From NCBI GenBank assembly GCA_034440615.1, contig JAOTOM010004753.1, forward strand, positions 99,501 to 163,500: a stretch of 64,000 bases of DNA, given 5' to 3'. The notes beneath the pieces are model-generated. The model worked only from the letters and a program-made list of their open reading frames with translations. It had not been told where the DNA came from and ran no database searches. Within the stretch, counting starts at the first letter, position 1. Each line of letters begins with the position of its first letter. The DNA comes from Ashinkailepas kermadecensis (Eukaryota; Arthropoda; Thecostraca; Neolepadidae). This document shows, one piece after another, positions 10,557 through 22,544 of the stretch. The translations under genes and the position numbers were made by a program.

Positions 10557-12853
10557 TAAAGACATAAAAGATCAGTGCAACTATGAGGCACAAGGGCCCT
10601 TCTTGGTTGCACTCTGTACACTGAACCAGTTGTCCATCAAATGTGTTGATCTACTCTCCCTGGAATACAGAAAAACAAGCCCCCTATTCTTATAATGATT
10701 GTCTATGCTGTTCTTAAAGATGTTCAGTGCGTTGCTACTGACAATGGTTTCTGGCAGCTGGTTCCAGTGTTCTACTACCCTGTTGGTGAAGAAGGACTGT
10801 CTTAACCTTGTCCTGCTGTGATTAACTTTAATTTTGAATTGATGACCTCTAATTGCATCACTTCTGTTAAATTCAAACAGTTCCCTGAGATAACCCTGTT
10901 CCTGACCATGAACAAATTTAAAGACCTCGATGAGATCTCCTCTCAGCCTTCTATATCTAAGTGAAAACATATTCAATGTCTTCAATCTTTCCTCATATGC
11001 CAGGTTGCCCATACCATTCACCATTTTTGTTGCCCTCTTTTGTACTCTCTCTAAAAGCCAACAATCTTTTTCATAACTAGGGGACCAAGCTTGAACACAA
11101 TATTCCAGACGTGGCCTGACATATGCACAATAAAGCTTCCTGATGACTTCCTCACTTTTGTATGATACATTCCTATTTATTGCCCCAAGCATTCTTAGTG
11201 CCTTCTTCCTGGCTTCTTTGGTCTGTTCTGATGCCCCCAATTTTGTGTTAAAAATAACACCTAAGTCCTTCTCCTGCTGAGTCACAGATAGCACTTGGCC
11301 ACCCATCAAGTATGGAGCCTTGACATGCTGCCTACCTACATGCATGATTTTGCACTTATCAAAATTAAATTTCATTTGCCATTTTTCGGACCACTTCACA
11401 AGCTCGTCTAAGTCTTTCTGCAGCAAGACCTGCTCATTGTGCCCTGTTATTGCCCTAAAGACCTTCAAATCATGTGCAAATTTCAAAACCTTACTGCTTA
11501 GGCCACTTTCAATGTTATTTACAAACATAATGAACAATAGTGGTCTCAGTACTGACCGTTGGGGGACTCCACTAAGAACATTTTGCCATGATGATTTTGT
11601 ACCATTTAGCATCACTCTCTGCTGTCTATCTGAAAGCCACAACCCTATCCATTTTAGGATGTTACCCACAATACCATGGGCCTGAAGCTGCATCATTAAC
11701 CGTTTATGAGGTACCTTGTCAAAGGCCTTGCTAAAGTCAAGATATGCTACATCAACCTGATTTCCCCTATCAAATTGTTCTGTAGCAAAATTAAAAAAGT
11801 CCAAGAGATTTGTGAGACACGATCGCCCTTTTCTAAACCCATGTTGAGTATCTTGAATCACTCTGTTTCTTTCCAGAAAACTAACTATTTTATCCTTGAT
11901 AATTGATTCAAGTACCTTGCAGACTAGTGATGTGAGGCTTACTGGCCTATAGTTTTCAACTTTCCCTCTTTCTCCTTTCTTGAAAATAGGAACTACATTT
12001 GCCCTTTTCCAATCGGTTGGAATTTCATTTTGTGAAACTGATCTACAAAATATTATACTGAGTGGAATTGCCAATTCTTTTTCAGCTTCCCGCAATACCC
12101 TAGCATAAATTCCATCAGGTCCTGCTGCCTTGTTTGGCTTTATTTTCCTGACAATTCAAAACAACATCACTGTCAATGAAATCAACATCATGTAACTGAT
12201 CACCTGTTGCTGGGCTGTGGTTCACAGTTGGCAGATTTGTCACATCCTCCAATGTAAACACTGATTTAAACTGCTTGCTCAATTCCTCAACCATCTCACT
12301 ATCCTCACTCAATATAATCCCATTTACTTCCAGTGGACCAATTGTGCTTGAAACTTTACTTAGCTTGTAGAAACTAAAAAACTTTTTACTGTCCCCATTA
12401 CAGTTCCTAGCCAAATCCAATTATTTTGCTCGCTTTGCTGCTCTGGTTTTGTTTCACAGCGTCTCTAGCTTTTTGATACAACCTTAGATTTACTATATTT
12501 GAAGCTTCCTTAAATACTCTAAATGCATCTTGTTTAGCCTTAATTGCTTTTGTCAAATCTGGTGTAAGCCATGCTGGCTTTCCTACTCTTCTTTTGCACC
12601 TTTGCTTTTGGGGGACATGTCTAATCTGAATTTCCCTCAAGTAAGATTTGAACTTTTCCCACATTTCACAGGCATTTAAATCGGATAATTATTCTTCCCA
12701 TTTTATGGCACTTAAAGCTGCTCTCATGCAGTCAAAGTCTGCCCTGTTAAAATTTGGCACCTTTGCCAAATTATCCTTGATTGTCCCTGCTACATGTGCC
12801 TTGAATCTCACTAGAGATTCAAGACATCTCACTTGAATCTCACATGTGCCTCA
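10557..12853 (-). mobile_element. CR1-like non-LTR retrotransposon A, 5' truncated
   Basis: A minus-strand LINE of about 2.3 kb inserted into R1 copy 4, with a likely CATCA target duplication (10552-10556 and 12854-12858). Its 3' end is TCTTTTATGTCTTTA, a short repeat tail rather than poly(A), as is usual for CR1/L2-type elements. A 504-residue reverse transcriptase frame occupies 12095-10581, with GFRKGRSC, YLDFSKAFDKVPH and a thumb/C-terminal region. Upstream pieces at 12420-12115 and 12664-12407 are in other frames. The endonuclease is missing. The polymerase box reads FAHD instead of FADD and the next box reads GVPQRSVLRPLLF, so the copy should be inactive. Confidence 0.93.
10581..12095 (-). 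pseudogene. LINE reverse transcriptase fragment (inactive)
   Basis: 504 residues cover the reverse transcriptase fingers/palm, thumb and the conserved C-terminus of CR1-type ORF2 (YRRLRGDLIEVFKFVHG, then a block with NHSRTRLRQSFFTNRV and WNQLPETIVSS). The first catalytic Asp lies in YLDFSKAFD. The paired Asp motif is damaged (KFAHDLKVF). The frame has no start of its own and continues from shifted frames upstream, so it is a remnant. Confidence 0.9.
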
Positions 12854-12950
12854 CATCAAGAAGCAGAATGTTGATACTTCTTGGAGAAGGATGTTGATTG
12901 AGTGTTCAGAAAGTGCTAAATTCCGCCCTATTGTATAATTTAACAATATA
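12854..12950 (+). mobile_element. R1 element copy 4, right part
   Basis: Continues R1 after the LINE: CATCAAGAAGCAGAATGTTG, CTTGGAGAAGGATG, GTTCAGAAAGTGCTAAATTCC. Its order matches the end of the other R1 copies. Confidence 0.85.
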
Positions 12951-13324
12951 ATTTAACATATAAATTTACAATATAATTTAACAAATAATTTAACACTGGG
13001 GTGGGGTGCACTCAGCCTACCTGGATGGACACCTTTTCTGCATGCACCATATGGTGCATAGTCTATACACTGAGCATGTAGCAACCATACTCTGAATTAT
13101 GTATGGTCGTTAATGCCAGAATATTTTTTAAAACATGTTCTTGTGTTCCTTCCTTTGTATGTCTTGAAATGATTTTGATGTTCATTTCTTGGTGAAATGA
13201 CTGCTTATTGGAAAGTAAGTGCTTCAACTTCAATTGCTTATATCTTAAAGGTTGTCATTTCCCAAAGAAACAAATATCACATTCATTTAAATCACACCTG
13301 AAAACATTTTTTTCCCAAAAATTA

Positions 13325-13965
13325 GCCTAGGTAGACTGATTCAAGCAGACATCAAATGTTGGAAGATTTTTCATGGCTATTCTGCCATTAAGATTCCTGA
13401 CATGTTTGTGCTGGCACCATTGGTGAACACATGTGGACACTCACTGAAATTGGCTCACAGGCGTGCATCAGTGGACTGTAGGAAGATATTTTGTAGCCTC
13501 AGATGCTGTGCCACCCGGAACTCATTGCCTGATGATGTAGTAGCCTTAACGGACCTGGGTGCATTTAAAGCTGCACTGCACTCAAATCTCTGCACATTGT
13601 TGTACGAATATACTGAATAGATTAACCATGATAATATAGTAATCAAGCTTGAAGAGTAGCTTTAATTCTCTATATTCAGAATATAAAGATCCCTATATAT
13701 CTCTATATTCAATCTCTGTATTCAATCTCTATATTCAATATCTATATTCTCTATTTCAGAAATCTTGACTGTCAACAAAATATTAGCAGATGTAATGGCT
13801 ACTCTAAGTATACAAATTCTGCTTAAGGTCCACTTTCCAGTTCCTGTGTCTTGCCCTGTCTATCTGATAACCATATTTGTATTTAATCTAGGGGACTGGC
13901 ATACCTGCAGATACGGGCTCCCTCGATCGGGCATGGAACTCATCTCTGGGTGAGTGATGCTTGAG
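13325..13965 (+). mobile_element. Plus-strand LINE family D, 3' end, copy 1
   Basis: Translates in frame to a typical C-terminus of a CR1/L2-like ORF2: RLIQADIKCWKIFHG, GHSLKLAHRRASVDCRK, NSLPDDVVALTDLGAFKAAL, ending at a TAG at 13618-13620. A ~330-base untranslated tail follows, which is shared with copy 2 and includes a (TCTCTATATTCAA)n run at 13680-13760. Everything 5' of this part is absent. Confidence 0.8.
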
Positions 13966-14034
13966 TATATGGGGAGCCAACCAGGTGAGAGAACCAGTTG
14001 AGAGCAACTTACCAAGTTCTACTATATGTTGTTC

Positions 14035-14356
14035 TCATGAATTTATGAAAACCCTATACATTACTCATGTCAGGCCTCTTTTGGAGTTTTCATCATGTGT
14101 TTGGAATGCAGGTTACAAAGGTGATTTAAGCCAACTAGAATCAGTGCAGAGAAGGTGGACACAAAACAGACGGGATGGAAGGTCTGGATTATGGTGCCAG
14201 ATTACAAAAACTAGATTTGTACTCTGTGAAAGGCAGACTGATTCGAGCAGACATTATCAAATGTTGGAAGACTTTTCATGGCCATTCTGCCATTAAGATC
14301 CCAGACATGTTTGTGCTGGCACCATTGGTTAATGCATGTGGACACTCACTGAAATT
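14035..14356 (+). mobile_element. LINE family D copy 2, part before the insertion
   Basis: Encodes TLYITHVRPLLEFSSCVWN, GDLSQLESVQRRWT and, after a frameshift, LDLYSVKGRLIRADIIKCW and GHSLKLG. These are typical of the region after the polymerase domain of CR1/L2-like elements. The copy is cut at CACTGAAATT, where another element is inserted, and continues at 15127. Confidence 0.82.
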
Positions 14357-15126
14357 AGGCAGTTTTACAGCAGCCATTTGCTCTCCTGTCTAGTCACTTT
14401 TGATCCTTCCAAGTCATTCCTGGCTTCAACTAAAACATTCCAGACATAAAAAGTACATTGGAGAATATTTAATATTACTAACAATTGGTTTCAATCAATT
14501 TTCTCGGCTTTTTTGTTGACAAAAATTGTTGCTTGGTGGTGGAAATAAAATATTTTAGCCAGATTATTTTTCATATAATTTTTCTGAAGCAATTTTATAT
14601 TCCAAAACCCATATCCCAATAGACAGCAAGTAACAGATCAGTTGGTGCATTCACTTGCATTCTACTTGTGGGGTGTGTTGTGAATATTTATTAGTTGTGC
14701 AGTGTGAGCATGTTCGGAGTATCAGGTGTGGATTTATCAACTTTGTTGACATCAATTAAGTATACTTATGTTATCATTTTCTCTACTGTTGCTCAGGAAG
14801 TTGGCTTATAACCGCATCCTTCACTAATTTAACTATAGCACCAATTTTTCATTTGGCAGTCATTTGATCGCTGCCAGATACAGTAGAGCTGAGTGCAGTC
14901 TTCACATAAATCAGAAAGCATATTGCAATTTGCTGATGTTTGTACATTTAATTTTACTTATTTCAGCAGCATTGATAGGAAAACCTATTCTGTTATTAAA
15001 ACTGATGTGAGAATTAGAATTGGTGGTCGCTTTTGATTTATGTGTATCATTATGGCAGGTCTTCTCCCTCCATCTTGTTTCTGAGACCATGTGACTTAGG
15101 AGCAAAAAGTTGCAGTAAAACCTGCT
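14357..15126. mobile_element. 770-bp TIR element nested in LINE D
   Basis: The uninterrupted LINE copy at 13445-13460 reads ...GAAATTGGCTC. Here the same site is split, with ATT on both sides (14354-14356 and 15127-15129). The element starts AGGCAGTTTTACAGCAGCC and its reversed end starts AGCAGGTTTTACTGCAACT, so the terminal repeats are imperfect. It encodes no transposase. A 3-base target duplication suggests a cut-and-paste DNA element; TTA/TAA-type insertion (PIF/Harbinger) is possible if the ends are shifted by one base. Confidence 0.78.
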
Positions 15127-15560
15127 ATTGGCTCACAGGTGTGCATCAGTGGATTGTAGGAAGATATTTTTAAGACTCAGATGCTCTGCCACCTGGAACT
15201 CATTGCCTGATGATGTAGTAGCCTTAACAGACCTGGGTGCATTTAAAGCTGCACTGCACTCAAATATCTGTACATTGTTGTATGAATATACTGAATAGAT
15301 AAACCATGTAATATACCAATCAAACTTGAAGAGTAGCTTTACTTCTCTATATTTAATTTGTATTGACTCACATCAGAAATCTTGTCTGACAGCATATTAG
15401 CAGATGTAGTGGCCACTCTAAGCATACAAATTCTGCTTAAGGTACACTTTCCAGTTCCTGTGACTTCCCTGTCTATCTGATAACCATATTCTTCTTTAAT
15501 CTAGGAGACTGGTGTACCTGCACATACAGGCTCACCTTGATCGGCCACAGAACTCATCTC
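15127..15560 (+). mobile_element. LINE family D copy 2, part after the insertion
   Basis: Resumes with GGCTCACAGGTGTGCATCAG and follows copy 1 through the stop and tail to CTCATCTCTGGG. The coding part has diverged (a frameshift after AGATATTTTT), so it is a dead copy. Confidence 0.82.
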
Positions 15561-15674
15561 TGGGTAGTGTTAAAACAAGGTGGTATGTAAAGAACATACC
15601 CCACTTCGTCAGAGATCATCGAGGAAATAAACATCTCCTCAGTCAGCATGCTCTACATCTCGTATTCTGCCCGA

Positions 15675-15925
15675 GCTACCTTGGCGCTTGGCACAGTTGG
15701 TTAGGGTGTCCGCTTTCCGTACAGATGATGGTGGGTTCGAATCTCGGTGCCACAACACTTTTACCCGATCACACAGTCGTTAATGGTCAGGGCCATTGGT
15801 TAATGTTGCACTTAAGATTACTTTACACTATCATATGAGTTGCTTGATGTAATAATACTTGTCTATGAAAGTAAGGGGAAATACTCAATTAAAGCCTACT
15901 CATGCAATAAATGTCCAATTGGACC
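15675..15925 (+). mobile_element. tRNA-derived SINE, family S2, copy 2
   Basis: Box A-like CTTGGCACAGTTGGTTAGGG and a perfect box B, GGTTCGAATCTC, head the element. The body TGGTCAGGGCCATTGGTTAATG and tail ACTCAATTAAAGCCTACTC match 9775-10025. The tRNA head is better preserved here than in copy 1. Confidence 0.87.
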
Positions 15926-16734
15926 ATCTGGAATTGTCATTGTGGAACTTTGTCTCTGGAAGGGTGCTTCTGGCTGAAAAATTTGAGCGGTCATTCAGGC
16001 GCACTGAAGGTCAGTCTTCTTTCAATGTGCAACTCTGGCCAAAAACCTGAGGGGACACTGGGGACACATAAAGTATTAAGGCCTAATAAAAGCCACAGGG
16101 GCCCATCTGGGCCCTTGTATGCCCCCAGTGCCCCTTGTATCCACCCCTATCCCAGAAAAAAATTGAACTGGAAAAATGAACTGGAGCCACTGAGATGGTT
16201 CCATGATAGCTTGACGCTGCCCCGTAGTAAGACCTCTCGCTTTCCGCAGGTATTCAACTTTTGGTATCTTCAAACCAGTGGTCGTACACCTACCTCACAG
16301 TGAGGGTTTGTGACCCCATGAAACATTGCATCCATATCCAGTTCAGGTTGTTTATTTCAACAGCCAGGTTCTGTGTGCACCACATTCTGTTACATTTTGA
16401 GTGCAAGCAACACTACTGTAGGAAGTGCAGAAGATCCCCTGGTCAACATGCCTCTCACATAGCATTCACTGGGGGGGGGGAGGGGGCACCCAAGATCTGA
16501 AGCTAGAAGCACAAAATTTGGATGAATTACCACCAGGGTGGGAATTAAGGCACTTCTGAAGAGATTTTATCTCTGAAAACATTTTTGCACTCCGGGTTCA
16601 TACTGGATAGGATGGGCTTCACATGTACTCCGACACAAATGTGGGAACAAAGATATCAATAAAACAAACACAGAACGACACCCAAAAAAACGCTGGTTAT
16701 TCCACTTACGGTCACCACTCAAACTAATCACTTT

Positions 16735-17680
16735 TTGTAGCAGTCAGCAGCCGGACCACAGCTTCACACACTTCATCAATCTCAACCACCAGAATTGCCG
16801 ACAACAACGCGCCAACAGCAACTTGCAAGATGATGTGCATACACACTGAGAACACTGTTCTCCGGCTCTGGAGCGGCGTCTCGGAATACCTGTGTTAGTG
16901 CCACCCTATAGTGGGAAACTTTGATAGTTTTAAGAGATGTCTCCGGAGTCCACCGATCAGAATTGGCTGAGTTAGTGTTTTCTGTTCTGAAATCTGTCTG
17001 TCAACCAATCAATGCAAGGTATTTTGTATATGTCATAACCATTAGCAACTTTGAACACATGGTTAACAGTGTCCACACAAGACCGCGACTGATCCTTTGC
17101 TTTGATCACATCCAACTGTGGCGTGTGCGGTAGCAGAGTTGCGTTCGTATTACGTGGGAAATTGGCTGCGTAGGTGGGTGTGCGCTCTGAGCTGAGGGTG
17201 AAGTGTGAAGTATTTTTGTTTGTTTTTCATATGACTAGCCTTGTACTGAGACCAACAGTGAAAGGAAAACGCATTTCTCCTGTGAATTATAAGAAACGAA
17301 ACAGTGCTGATTATTACGGGTCACTGCCGGGCGGTGCCATCCATTGTTCACTTTTTTGTTCGTATGTTTTGGCATTTCATTTGACCAAAAATGAGAATGA
17401 TATTACTTATGCATATTATGTAGGTACTGATTTAGGTTTTCCGGTCGTTTACTGGTAAACAGATTCCATGCATACAAAAATAATGTCCATGAAAATGTAC
17501 TCCGGAAGAAATCGGTATGCACTCCGACTCCCAACCCGGAAAGTAAGTTTCCCACTCTGGTCAGCAGCCAGACCACAGGCTCACACACTCCATCAATCTC
17601 AACCACCGGAATTGCCAACAACAACGTGCCAACAGCAACTTGCAAGATGATGCACATGCACACTGAGTACCAGTGTTGGA
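16735..17680. repeat. ~710-bp interspersed repeat flanked by ~115-bp direct repeats
   Basis: Bases 16735-16860 and 17560-17680 are direct copies (CAGCAGCCGGACCACAG, CTCAACCACCAGAATTGCC, AACTTGCAAGATGATG). Between them is a unit that recurs at 21510-22235 without these flanks (ACTGTTCTCCGGC ... TTTCCCACTCTG). LTR-like or a target-region duplication are both possible. No retroviral or transposase protein is encoded. Confidence 0.65.
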
Positions 17681-17689
17681 AATATGGTC

Positions 17690-18695
17690 CTTTTTTGGAA
17701 CTTTTGTCATCCAAAGAATTATGCACTCCCAAAAAAAATCCACTCCTTACATTACATGATATATCGTGAAGAGCCTTGCTTAAACAGCAATCTCAACCAG
17801 CTGTCGTAATCCAATAGTATTATTGGATTGTGATGAAGCAGAGGATGCAGCATGCTCCAAGGGCCTATAACATATGGTAATAAGTGGCTGACAATGAAAA
17901 ACCCTTCTAGTTTTGGTGCTCTTCATCTTGTCTAGCCATGTTATGTCCTTGCCACAGCAACTTGGCAACATCATTGAAGATAATGCACATTTGTTATTCC
18001 AGGTGACCATGAGAGCTGCAGCAACATTCCAAGAGGATGCAGAAGTGGAACAGAAAATTAGATGCAAGCAAGACTAGACGAGTGCCAGCTTGCTAGCATG
18101 TGCAACAGATGACAGCAGATGCTTAAGGATCACTCTGCAATCTGTATACAACATTAATACCAATGTATTTGTTCCATGAAATGGTGCAGGTGGTATGCAA
18201 TTGTCTGAAACATGTGAATTAATAAACAGCCATTCCTTCATGTGTACATTGTTCATTTGTGAAAATGCTGGAATCAGTAGTGTTCAGAAGAATGCAAGGC
18301 TAGACAGAACTAGAGAACTAGAGAAGTCCCTACACAACTTGCAAATCACAAAAGCAATCACATCCTCAAAATATTTGTGGACATATATTATGATTTGTCA
18401 TGGCATAGGAATGTTCAGGAAGCTGCAGGGACAAAAAAGCCAAATAATGGAGTTTATTGGGGTATGAGGTGGGGTGCACTTCACAATTTCCTGAAACATT
18501 TAGTTAGAGCACAACAATGCTTGTGAGTTACTGTATCCGTGCACTGAAGAGGACCAATCCCTTATTCCTGAAAATATATTGTCTTACAAAAATGAAAGCT
18601 TTATTTCCAAAACAAAACAAAGCAAGTTGAAAGGTTCTTCTATCCAAATCCAACACATTAAGAACACACTTATGAAAATACTCTTTCCAGGTTAT
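17690..18695. other. No recognised gene
   Basis: AT-rich sequence with short ORFs only. Nothing beyond short direct repeats was recognised. Confidence 0.5.
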
Positions 18696-18699
18696 GGAT

Positions 18700-18850
18700 G
18701 TTCATTTATGAAAATTATTGGGGGGGGGGGAATACATGAAAGGCAATGGGCAGGGTGAAATAGATTGGGGGCACACTCCATAGAGTCCCATGTTAAAAGT
18801 TGAAGTCATTTGAGAAGCAAAGCAAACATTAAGGGTCCCCTGTCCTAGGT
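18700..18850 (-). repeat. Interspersed repeat also present at 49200-49335
   Basis: Read on the minus strand this matches 49200-49335: ACTTCAACTTTTAACATGGG, ATGGAGT and CATTGCCTTTCATGTATT, followed by a C-run and an AT-rich end (ATTTTTCA). A shorter related piece (TTTTAACATGGGACC) is at 55531. Confidence 0.75.
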
Positions 18851-19049
18851 TGTGCCACTGCATGCATGGGCACCAACAGAGGGATACAGATGTGCACCAC
18901 TGCAAAATATAAGGAATCACAATTTTGATATGGCTACCCATACTTCTCAACATTAAGCTGGTTATGCATACATCATTCTAGCTAGGCAGGTATATTTCTG
19001 ATTTGATACTGAAGTTTACACCAACAAGAATAATTAAATTTCAAGAAAC

Positions 19050-19470
19050 CTCAATTGGGCCTCAGTTCCTACGTCGGCCGATACTACACGAGATCAACTA
19101 GTAGTCTCACTACCTGGTCCCTGAATTATCGGACTATATCCCATCATACAACTCACGAGGCTTATCCCAGCCAATAATTTCAATGGCGAAGATATTGATA
19201 ATAGATACGTAGGTCGTTCCTACCAAGGTTGGCGATGCCTACAACGAGCCTCTTTCGTCTCTTTCCATCCAGTGGGCAACTCGGTGCATACAAGAAAAAT
19301 TCCTCGCCAAGTGAAAGAAACCTCTATTCTCGGCTCGCCTAATGAAGGGAAACCACCATTCCCAGACTGGCCAGACCCGAACGGCGCTTCTTGGATTCGA
19401 TGGATTCGCGGCTCTCCAGCTCTCACTCCGGTCGGAGCTTTTTAAACTACGGCCAAGAAAGGCCATAAAT
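19050..19470. other. Segment of distinct composition, origin unknown
   Basis: This ~420-base stretch is more GC-rich and less repetitive than its AT-rich flanks and holds two overlapping minus-strand ORFs of 68 and 75 codons (19426-19220 and 19466-19239). I considered an organelle-derived insertion but could not match it to a gene. Confidence 0.35.
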
Positions 19471-21430
19471 AATGCATTCCTTTATGTTTCCTTGAAGATT
19501 GAGATGTTCTACATAACTTGACATGAACAAAACTGATCGTCTTGCATCCTGGACCAGTCCAGAGCAATAAAACAAAAAAGATATCCGATGGATTTTACGC
19601 AAGAAAATGACCTAAATGGTACCAAAACGTTCTTCAAATCTGGTTATATTTTACAGTCAAATGGACCACGATATAACAAGAAATTTCAGTGTCCTTCCAT
19701 TTCATGACCTACATTGTTTAAATACACCACAAACTGGTGGCAATAATAGTGTTTATGCCACTCCGACAACTAATTTCTCCCACTCCGGGAAAATGGAAAT
19801 TTAGCCGTCATGTTCTTATACGCTGCTAAATGCGGGGTGGTTACGAGCCGCTTACTGGTCTTTCGTCAACTCCGGCTGACTGTACGGAGGCTGCTGATTG
19901 GCTTAATGGTTTGAACTCAGCCAATGGGATGAAATCTTTGTTGACAAAGGTAAAAGAGCAGCTTGTCTCGATTGCATTATTTTTGTGACAATGTAACACA
20001 AGTCGCAGCCAGCCCTGATGAAGGTTAAGGCCTGCCGGCCTTGGGCCAGCCCAAGGCCTATCGAGTCAGCCAAGGCAACAGCCAAGGTACGAAGCCGGGG
20101 GAGGAGGCTATTGTTATTTTTTCTGTTTTCGTTCTCCTCAGGTGTGTGCCTCGGGGAAAAGAGTAGGTGCTGTAGGAATAGTAACTGGTAGGTGCTGCTT
20201 TATTATCTTCTGTGACTCCTATTGTCTGGCATACCCCTTGTAGGAATTCTGTTTTTTTTTCTGCCGATTCTATTGCGGCGAATATGGCTAATTGCTATTA
20301 ATGCTGGCTTTCATAACAGTTGGAGCATGCTAATCACAGGTGTAAATTTGTACACTTTTGTTGTTGCCAATGCGACATAATGATTTCCAAATTTAACATA
20401 ATGCCTATGGTGGTGCATGGAATGAATGGATTCAAATTTCCTATTGGAAACATTTTTTTTGCAGTCCTGATACATTATGTTTTTAAATCCAACCATGCCA
20501 TGGGCATTCTTCATCAGCACAGGGTTCAGGACCAATCATTTTCCATAAGGGATATTGAGGTTTTGTGGTTCCTGATGTGAAAGGCATAATTCTTGTTCAT
20601 CATCACTTTGTTTCTATTTGTAAATTTGCAGTTTAGGGTAATTTTGGGTTATTTAAATTCCTTTTTCCAGTGCCATGTTTGAAAATGTGGTTTACATGGT
20701 GTGACCACTCACTTCCACTGTAAATACATACTTTCCAGTTGGCAGGCAAAACAACACCAATAAATGGGCTTGGAGTTGGGTAATATAGTGTAAAAATTAA
20801 TTTGGGAAATAAAAAATGTGGCATAATCTACCCTAACCTAGCCTAACCTTCAATGCAAAAAGAACAATTCTCTTGAAAAAGGAAAAATTTCAATCAGTAT
20901 TTTTCTTTAAAAAAATGCAAATTAAAGAACATAACCTGACATAACCTAACCTTGCCTGGTTCATTGTTGAAAAACAAATTCTTGAAATATAAAAAAGCAT
21001 TGGATATGAAAACTTGTCCAACTTAAGAGTAGAACCCAACTTATCATAACCTAATGAAGCCTAACCAATTTGTTTGCTTCATGGAGGTAAACTGTGTAAG
21101 ACGTGTCTTGTGGATAATATATTTCTTCATAGTAATATACCTACATACCTGAAGTTGAAATATATTCAAACTCGCATGGAAAATCAATCACGATTAAATG
21201 CATCACTTCTTGCCAATGACAGTATATTTAACACTTTTCCAGCACCACAACACATATGACTGCTATGTGAAGTTTGTATTCTCAGTGAATACTATTTTTA
21301 TGTGATCCAGCATCAGGTGGCATACTTAGGCTGTGTGGGATGAAACACCTGTAATGTATGCTTCTTGAATGGAAAAACAAGACTTTATTTCTTTGTCTCA
21401 GTAATTTGTATTCACCCCATGGTTACCAGG
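19471..21430. other. No recognised gene
   Basis: Contains a perfect 10-base inverted repeat GGCCTTGGGC/GCCCAAGGCC at 20037-20058, and GGTTA-type short repeats on the minus strand at 20830-20850, 20936-20955 and 21040-21065. No ORF resembles a known protein. Confidence 0.5.
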
Positions 21431-21504
21431 CATTATGCACTCTGTAATTGCATGAACTCAAAGATTATACACTCCGAATCCAAGAACGAGAAGTGAAAAT
21501 CCAA

Positions 21505-22240
21505 CACTGCTGAGTACACTGTTCTCCGGCTTTTGAGCAGCGTCTTGAAAACCCGTGTTCCTGCCACCCATATAGTGGGAAAGTTTGACAGTTTTGAGAG
21601 ACGTTCTCCGGAGCCCCGGAGGCCACAGATCAGAATTGGCTGCGTTAGCATTTTCTGTTCTGAAATATGTGTTGACCAATCAATGCAAGGTATTTGTATA
21701 TGACAACCATTAGCAACTTTGAACATGTGGTTAACAGTGTCATATTGCAAACACAAGACCTTGACTGATCCTTTGCTTTGATCACATCCAACTGTGGCAT
21801 GTGCGGTAGCAGAGTTGCGTTTGTGTTACGTGGGAAATTGGATGCATAGGTAGGTGTGAGCTCTGAGCTGAGAGTGAAGTGTGAAGTATTTTTGTTTGTT
21901 TTTCATATGGCTAGCCTTGCACTGAGACCAAAAGTGAAAGGCAAGCACATTGCTCTTGTAAGTTATGAGAAATGAAACAGTGCTGATTATTGCAAGTCAC
22001 TGCTGGACAGTGCCATCCATTGTTCACTTCTTTGTTCCTATGTTTTGACATTTTATTTGAACAAAAATGAGAATGATATTACTTATGCATATTATGTAGG
22101 TACTGATTTAGGTTTTTCTGGTCAGTTACTGGTAAACAGATTCCATGCATAAAAATAATGTCCATGAAAATGTACTCCAGAAGAAATTGGAATGCACTCC
22201 GACTCCCAACTCGGAAAGTAAGTTTCCCACTCTGATTACG
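21505..22240. repeat. Second copy of the 16860-17560 repeat
   Basis: Matches 16848-17565 throughout (CACTGTTCTCCGGC, TCAGAATTGGCTG, GACTGATCCTTTGCTTTGATC, GACTCCCAACTCGGAAAG) with roughly 10% differences. It lacks the ~115-base flanking duplication. Confidence 0.85.
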
Positions 22241-22444
22241 ACTGTAGTAGTGAACTGTTGTAGTATACATTTCATGACCTGAGGTCAACGTCTTCAGGGT
22301 CAAATGAGGTCACAATCAGCCTCCACTCAACCCCAGCCATCATCGCCCGTACGTACAGAAAGTATGCACGTTCCACTGCCAAACGGTAGGTAGAGACCAT
22401 TCATATGTACGCTTGCTACGTACCCTGGTAGTGCGTTAGTCGGT

Positions 22445-22500
22445 AGTTGGTTGGTTATTGCGGTTTAGGGGTGCATCGACTGCAGAGGTCATGCAGCGCC
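22445..22500 (-). repeat. SINE 3'-tail fragment
   Basis: On the minus strand it reads GGCGCTGCATGACC ... AATAACCAACC, the shared tail of the S1 SINEs (GACGCTACATGACT ... AATAACTAACT). Similar fragments, in the same orientation, lie at 535-565, 33627-33660 and 47095-47141. Confidence 0.7.
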
Positions 22501-22544
22501 AATTTACAGTCGGTAGTACAGACCCATCATGCGATCGTTATGGC

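Noticed and set aside
12844..12853. LINE A as an active element
   Set aside because: The endonuclease is missing, frames are shifted and the catalytic FADD is changed to FAHD.
19050..19470. Mitochondrial cytochrome b insertion
   Set aside because: A few residues (GW, AS) suggested it, but the rest of the translation does not align and frames break.
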